A stretch of 64,000 nucleotides of DNA, from assembly GCF_030020805.1 (NCBI RefSeq), contig NZ_CP125098.1:1902001-1966000 (forward strand). The letters run 5' to 3'. The notes under the pieces are model-generated. The model searched no databases. It saw nothing but the letters and a program-made list of their open reading frames with translations, and had not been told where the DNA came from. Below are positions 60,357 to 64,000 of this stretch, piece by piece. Positions within the stretch are counted from its first letter, which is position 1. Each line of letters opens with the position of its first letter. The position numbers and the translations under genes were made by a program. The stretch comes from Paenibacillus sp. RC67. Lineage in GTDB: Bacteria; Bacillota; Bacilli; Paenibacillales; NBRC-103111.

Positions 60357-61945
60357 GAACTATCGCTTTACTAGCCGATATGGAAACAAGCCGGTACAGC
60401 CCCTTCATGCTTGGAAACCGCAAAAGCAATTATAAATGGATTTGCCTAGGAGTACTTGTACTGCTTGTTGTGAGCATGATTATGATGAGCGGCTTTACGA
60501 CCGCTAACGGCCTGTTAATAACAGGAGTTTTGAATGTATTCACGGCGATGATTCTTTTTGTTATCATGGATGGTATTCAATTATCCACCAAACAGGAGAG
60601 GGAATGGTGGCTGCTGTTCCCCCATCCCCGTCTGTCTCTCGTATTGGGCAGGGCGTTAGGATTGTTGCGAGTTGGCGTTCAGCTGTTTTTGTATTTTGCC
60701 ATCATTCGAATGGTGCAGTACGCTCTATCGGTTGGGGTGCTGCATCAGATGCAAGCTGTTGCGTGGAATGAAGTGTTATATATCCTCGGAGCTGAGGCGC
60801 TCCTCTTGATTGCAGTTCTGCCTGTCATTGTTAGTCTAGGGCTGCTGGTAACGGTATTTCAAGTGTGGTGGGTGCGGAGTCTCATTATTTTGGTGATGAT
60901 GTATTTATTTATGCCTAGTCTTATTTTTACCTTTATGGCTGGGTATACCGATGTCGCTTTAAGTACTCTTACACCGACGGTCGTGTCTGGATTTGCCGTC
61001 AAGCTCTTGTTAATTGGATGGCCGTTTTCCGTATTATGCGTATGGTTTACGGCAGCAGTCGGGATGAGGCAAATGGGGAAAGCAAGCTCTTCTAACAGCA
61101 GCTTTGCGATGCAAGTAATGGATGCTCGACAGTCTCCTCTGTTAGAAAAGAAGGCGGAACAGAGCAGTAGGTGGCGCACTCCTTTTTGGTCACTAGTTGC
61201 CATGGAGAGGCGAAGATACCGCTGGTTCGGGCTGCAAAATAATCGTCTTGGCAGCATCCTTGCTGTTGTATTGATGACGGCTATTGCTGTTATAGCTTAT
61301 CAGAGTGCATCGGAAGTATTTGATCTGGTCTCGTTCTTTTCTATGATTATGATCGGAGCTTATATGGTCTCAGTCATCTATTATTTGAATAGACAAATTG
61401 AATTTATGAAGGGTCCTGCTCCATGGTGGATTATGATGCCGCATTCGCGGCGGTTGCTGCTCGGAAGCCGTGTTGTTGCTTATTTATCCGTTATCCTGCC
61501 TTATTTAGCAAGCCTACTTATATCTGCGGGGATAGGTGCCGCTGTGCGTCAATGGATTGATCCAATGCCAATGGAGGAACTGCGCGTTGCCCTACAGTAC
61601 TTCTCCCACTATGCTCTAGTGTTTATTCCGCTTATCATTTTATATATTATTGCATTGCAAGGGTTACCCGCTTTTCTGAAACGATCTTGGCTGATGATTT
61701 TTGCTGCACCGCTGTATGGCGGGTATGTATTAGGATTTCAGCTGGCAAATGTTATTATTACGCCGCGTCGGCTTGACAGTTTGTCGTTTCGCTCAGGTCC
61801 AGCACCTGATTTCGGATATCATCTATTGTTAATTTATGGTACGGTGATACCTTACGCTCTATTTTGTTTCTGGCTGGGCTGCAAATATATGAACCGTTAC
61901 TCGCTTGCGCGAGATACGATCTTGCTTGGGAAGTTGAATAAATAA
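60353..61945 (+). CDS. ABC transporter membrane protein (530 aa)
   Basis: A polytopic membrane protein with about 12 hydrophobic segments in two halves (about 25-240 and 300-520), joined by a soluble loop containing MRQMGKASSSNSSFAMQVMD. ATG 60353 overlaps the ATPase stop (ATGA). It is the permease partner of the YtrA-type operon, which in Bacillus responds to cell-wall antibiotics. No sequence motif shows the substrate. Confidence 0.82.
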   Translation: MRTIALLADMETSRYSPFMLGNRKSNYKWICLGVLVLLVVSMIMMSGFTTANGLLITGVLNVFTAMILFVIMDGIQLSTKQEREWWLLFPHPRLSLVLGRALGLLRVGVQLFLYFAIIRMVQYALSVGVLHQMQAVAWNEVLYILGAEALLLIAVLPVIVSLGLLVTVFQVWWVRSLIILVMMYLFMPSLIFTFMAGYTDVALSTLTPTVVSGFAVKLLLIGWPFSVLCVWFTAAVGMRQMGKASSSNSSFAMQVMDARQSPLLEKKAEQSSRWRTPFWSLVAMERRRYRWFGLQNNRLGSILAVVLMTAIAVIAYQSASEVFDLVSFFSMIMIGAYMVSVIYYLNRQIEFMKGPAPWWIMMPHSRRLLLGSRVVAYLSVILPYLASLLISAGIGAAVRQWIDPMPMEELRVALQYFSHYALVFIPLIILYIIALQGLPAFLKRSWLMIFAAPLYGGYVLGFQLANVIITPRRLDSLSFRSGPAPDFGYHLLLIYGTVIPYALFCFWLGCKYMNRYSLARDTILLGKLNK

Positions 61946-62009
61946 GTTGAACACCATCCACCAATTGGGTTAAGCCGTCATTAGCATCCAAATGCCTAGA
62001 GAGTTCAAT

Positions 62010-62046
62010 GCTCTGCAGCCTTAAGGCTGTGGAGTATTTTTTTATT
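62010..62046 (+). terminator. Terminator after the ABC operon
   Basis: CTCTGCAGCC-TTAA-GGCTGTGGAG (one mismatch) followed by TATTTTTTTATT. The remaining 62047-62251 shows no gene. Confidence 0.8.
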
Positions 62047-62251
62047 GTTAAATCTTTGAAAGAATAAGTCATCAGAAGAGTATAAACGTGAGATAATCTG
62101 ACAAATACTATAAAGTTACATTAGCTGCCAATAATCTACATGAGATGAAGCGATTGTTGGACATCCTAGTCTTAGGTCCAGTGAATTCCCAGCCTGCGGA
62201 CTATTGAGAAGAAAAACCATTATCTGTAATCTATAGATAATAGGTGACGAG

Positions 62252-62872
62252 ATGAAGACGCAGGGAGATGCTCATGAAATGATAAATATTAGCACATTGG
62301 TGCAGGAGAAATTCCTGTTTCTTAATAAATTTATACAATCCCCTAAGGAAGTCGGCAGTATTACCCCCAGCTCCAAATATTTGGCTAGGGCGATGACGCG
62401 AAGTGTTCCTTGGCATGGAATACAAGCTGCCGCTGAATTGGGAGCGGGTACAGGAGCGATAACCGAATATATTAAGAATGCAGCGGAGGAGCCTACTAGA
62501 ATCCTTCTATTTGAAAAAGATCCGGTATTAAGAAGCCAATTATCGGAGAAATACACCGGAATGGCTTGTTACTCCGACGCTTGCCAAATTCGAAAAGCGA
62601 TGAGCGCGGAAGGAATCGGTCATTTGGACCTTATATTGAGCGGACTTCCTTTCTTTAATTTTCCTCAGCCGATCCGCGATGCTATCATGAATGAAATTTT
62701 ACTATCTTTGAAGCCTGGCGGGTGGTTTGTGGCATTCCAGTATTCCTTGCAAATGAAGCAGCAGCTTAGCCATTATTTCGATATTGAAGCCATTCAATTC
62801 GTCCCCTTTAACCTTCCGCCGGCTTTTGTATATATTTGCCGCAAGAGAGGTGATGGGGAAGATGAGCTATGA
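62252..62872 (+). CDS. Class I SAM methyltransferase, phospholipid N-methyltransferase-like
   Basis: A 206-aa methyltransferase. FIQSPKEVGSITPSSKYLAR is the signature of PmtA/rRNA-dimethylase-like enzymes. The SAM-binding motif AAELGAGTGAITEYI is near residue 60, the acidic residue in LLFEKDP near 90 and LDLILSGLPFFNF near 130. It probably methylates a lipid headgroup. AGGTGACGAG precedes ATG 62252. It overlaps the DedA gene by 11 bp, and the pair fits a membrane-lipid role. Confidence 0.82.
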   Translation: MKTQGDAHEMINISTLVQEKFLFLNKFIQSPKEVGSITPSSKYLARAMTRSVPWHGIQAAAELGAGTGAITEYIKNAAEEPTRILLFEKDPVLRSQLSEKYTGMACYSDACQIRKAMSAEGIGHLDLILSGLPFFNFPQPIRDAIMNEILLSLKPGGWFVAFQYSLQMKQQLSHYFDIEAIQFVPFNLPPAFVYICRKRGDGEDEL

Positions 62873-63476
62873 TACGTTAGTAAGTATGATTGGTGACTAT
62901 GGCTATGCGGCTTTATTTTTTGCCCTGTGGCTTGGGATTGTTGGAATGCCTATTCCTGATGAGGTCATTGTGATGACCGGTGGAGCGGCAACCGCGAACG
63001 GATTGCTGCACGAGATCCCGGCGTTCGCATTGACGTATCTGGGCGTTATTTCTGGATTATCCCTCGGCTATTTCTTGGGCAGATTCATGGGAACGCGAGT
63101 CATAGAGAAATGGAAGCGGAAGAAGAAGATGGAGAAGTACTTGCTGATGTCCGAGAAGCTGGTAGAGAAATACGGTCAATATGCCCTCGTAGTAAGCTAC
63201 TTCTTCCCGGTTGTAAGGCACGTTACGCCATATATTGTTGGTATTAATAAAATGAGCTTTCGTAAGTATGCGCTCCTTTCCTACTCTACAGGCTTTGTGT
63301 GGACGTTGATATTTTTCACGGCAGGTCGTATGACGGGGGATCATGTTGAGCAAGTAGGCTTGTTGATTCATAGCTACGGGCTCAAGCTGTTATGGGTTCC
63401 GTTTGCAGTGGCCGGGATTTGGGTTTTGTATAAAATGGCCCGGGGCAAGCACTCCAATCTGAATTCCGGGAACTAG
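62862..63476 (+). CDS. DedA-family membrane protein
   Basis: Polytopic membrane protein, 204 aa, of the DedA/SNARE-associated family, some members of which flip undecaprenyl phosphate or phosphatidylethanolamine. Visible: ALWLGIVGMPIPDEVIVMTG near residue 20, GYFLGRFMGTRVIEKW and the conserved SYFFPVVRHVTPYIVGINKM near 115. ATG 62862 has GAGAGGTG 9 nt upstream; an earlier ATG at 62853 sits directly on it. Confidence 0.87.
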   Translation: MSYDTLVSMIGDYGYAALFFALWLGIVGMPIPDEVIVMTGGAATANGLLHEIPAFALTYLGVISGLSLGYFLGRFMGTRVIEKWKRKKKMEKYLLMSEKLVEKYGQYALVVSYFFPVVRHVTPYIVGINKMSFRKYALLSYSTGFVWTLIFFTAGRMTGDHVEQVGLLIHSYGLKLLWVPFAVAGIWVLYKMARGKHSNLNSGN

Positions 63477-63513
63477 ATTCAAATGTATGAGGATAGTCCA
63501 ATAGCGTTTGGAC

Positions 63514-63560
63514 AAAGGGAGCGAAGTTGCGGATTTGTCGCAGTAGCTCCCTTTTCTTGT
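63514..63560 (+). terminator. Terminator after the DedA gene
   Basis: AAAGGGAGC and GCTCCCTTT pair with an inner TTGCG/CGCAG helix, followed by TCTTG. Confidence 0.75.
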
Positions 63561-63571
63561 AAAAAAAGGTT

Positions 63572-63718
63572 GACATCCCTGATGTTCGGGTATAGTATAC
63601 AAATAACAATTAATACCAACTAAGTATATAGGAATAATTATTATATCATTCGCCGGTCGGCCGGAGATGAGGTGCTCTTCCAATAATGGGAGGGTCACAG
63701 CATCTCCTTTTTTATTTG
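63572..63718 (+). promoter_or_regulatory. Promoter and terminator-bearing leader of the amidohydrolase gene
   Basis: TTGACA (near 63572) and TAGTAT 17 bp on form a promoter. About 60 nt later GGAGATG (63663-63669) pairs with CATCTCC (63701-63707), enclosing GTG..CTCTTCC/GGGAGG..CAC, followed by TTTTTTATTT just before the ribosome-binding site. A full intrinsic terminator inside a leader implies attenuation. No known riboswitch consensus was recognised. Confidence 0.6.
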
Positions 63719-63736
63719 CGCAAAGGAGGAAGGAGC

Positions 63737-64000
63737 ATGTTCAACAACGGTTTCAAGGTGTTTGACATTCACGCGCATCTGCCTTATCCGCTTCCGTTTC
63801 TTAAGCGAAACGAGTTCATCGATGAGCATAATGCAAAACGGTCTGAGCGGATGCGCCTGGCGTGGGATTTTCCCCGCAAGGATCAGGAGAAGCAGGAGGA
63901 TACTGAAAAGCCAGTGATCGAACGCTGGAAGGATGAGCTGAAGCGGTATGGTATCGGAGGCATCAACTTTTTGACGGCCTGGAACAACGATAATCTAGCG
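63737..64000 (+). CDS. Amidohydrolase-family metal-dependent hydrolase (N-terminal part)
   Basis: An open frame from ATG 63737, with AAGGAGGAAGGAG upstream, to the window end (88 codons). The start MFNNGFKVFDIHAHLPYPLP carries the HxH metal motif of TIM-barrel amidohydrolases (amidohydro_2 type), followed by a charged helix and GIGGINFLTAWNNDNLA. The catalytic remainder lies outside the window. Confidence 0.75.
   Translation, partial: MFNNGFKVFDIHAHLPYPLPFLKRNEFIDEHNAKRSERMRLAWDFPRKDQEKQEDTEKPVIERWKDELKRYGIGGINFLTAWNNDNLA

Overview
This 64 kb window looks like chromosomal DNA of a Paenibacillus-type, spore-forming Firmicute. The clues are moderate GC, strong AGGAGG ribosome-binding sites with frequent TTG and GTG starts, T-box leaders in front of aminoacyl-tRNA synthetase genes, a CotA-like laccase, a YdjO-like protein, YesM/YesN-type two-component regulators beside sugar ABC transporters, and pectin-degrading enzymes (PL11, GH43, GH95). 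No rRNA, tRNA or CRISPR array was seen. The genus is inferred from gene content, not proven.

Layout. 1-660: 5' end of serS (minus strand) with its T-box leader. 888-3195: a GH95 glycosidase broken by one inserted base. 3.3-9.3 kb: small ORF, ArsB-like transporter, decayed MFS gene, murC, aldo/keto reductase, truncated CDGSH gene, alkA. 9.4-10.0 kb: adaA, divergent from alkA (alkylation repair). 10.0-16.4 kb: two further synthetase genes, argS and gltX, each behind a T-box whose specifier codon can be read (CGG for Arg, GAA for Glu), with small genes between them. 16.5-19.8 kb: CYTH triphosphatase, YdjO-like protein, sensor kinase. 19.9-26.6 kb: a sugar ABC system with its own YesM/YesN regulators (permease-permease-kinase-regulator-binding protein). 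26.6-30.7 kb: small membrane protein, cotA, tyrosine-recombinase remnant, lipoprotein.

30.9-45.1 kb is an accessory region with a more AT-rich stretch at 34.7-39.9 kb. It holds a MerR/SDR operon (merR frameshifted), a MocR/EamA pair, an Lsa-type ABC-F ribosome-protection gene with an attenuator leader, a type B acetyltransferase gene (CatB/Vat superfamily) with its own leader peptide and hairpin, an aldo/keto reductase, a GNAT-like gene, a DUF2087 gene with a palindromic operator, an MFS transporter, a secreted helveticin J-like protein, a PL7 lyase fragment, a PAP2 phosphatase and a second EamA transporter.

45.2-57.3 kb is carbohydrate metabolism: sugar isomerase (SIS), class II aldolase and PfkB kinase in one operon, a convergent LacI regulator, a zinc alcohol dehydrogenase behind a LacI-type operator, then GH43, a binding lipoprotein, an AraC regulator and a PL11 rhamnogalacturonan lyase. 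57.5-63.5 kb: glycine-rich protein, alpha/beta hydrolase, YtrA-type GntR/ABC operon (ATPase frameshifted), phospholipid-methyltransferase-like gene and DedA. The window ends inside an amidohydrolase gene with a terminator-bearing leader.

The most unusual signal is a pair of roughly 200 bp structured elements (12234-12446 and 50695-50897). Their outer arms are nearly identical. The inner hairpin has unrelated sequence in each copy but keeps its 15-nt arm length. Each copy sits between two imperfect copies of the upstream gene's own terminator hairpin. This looks like a family of small mobile or RNA elements that target terminators.
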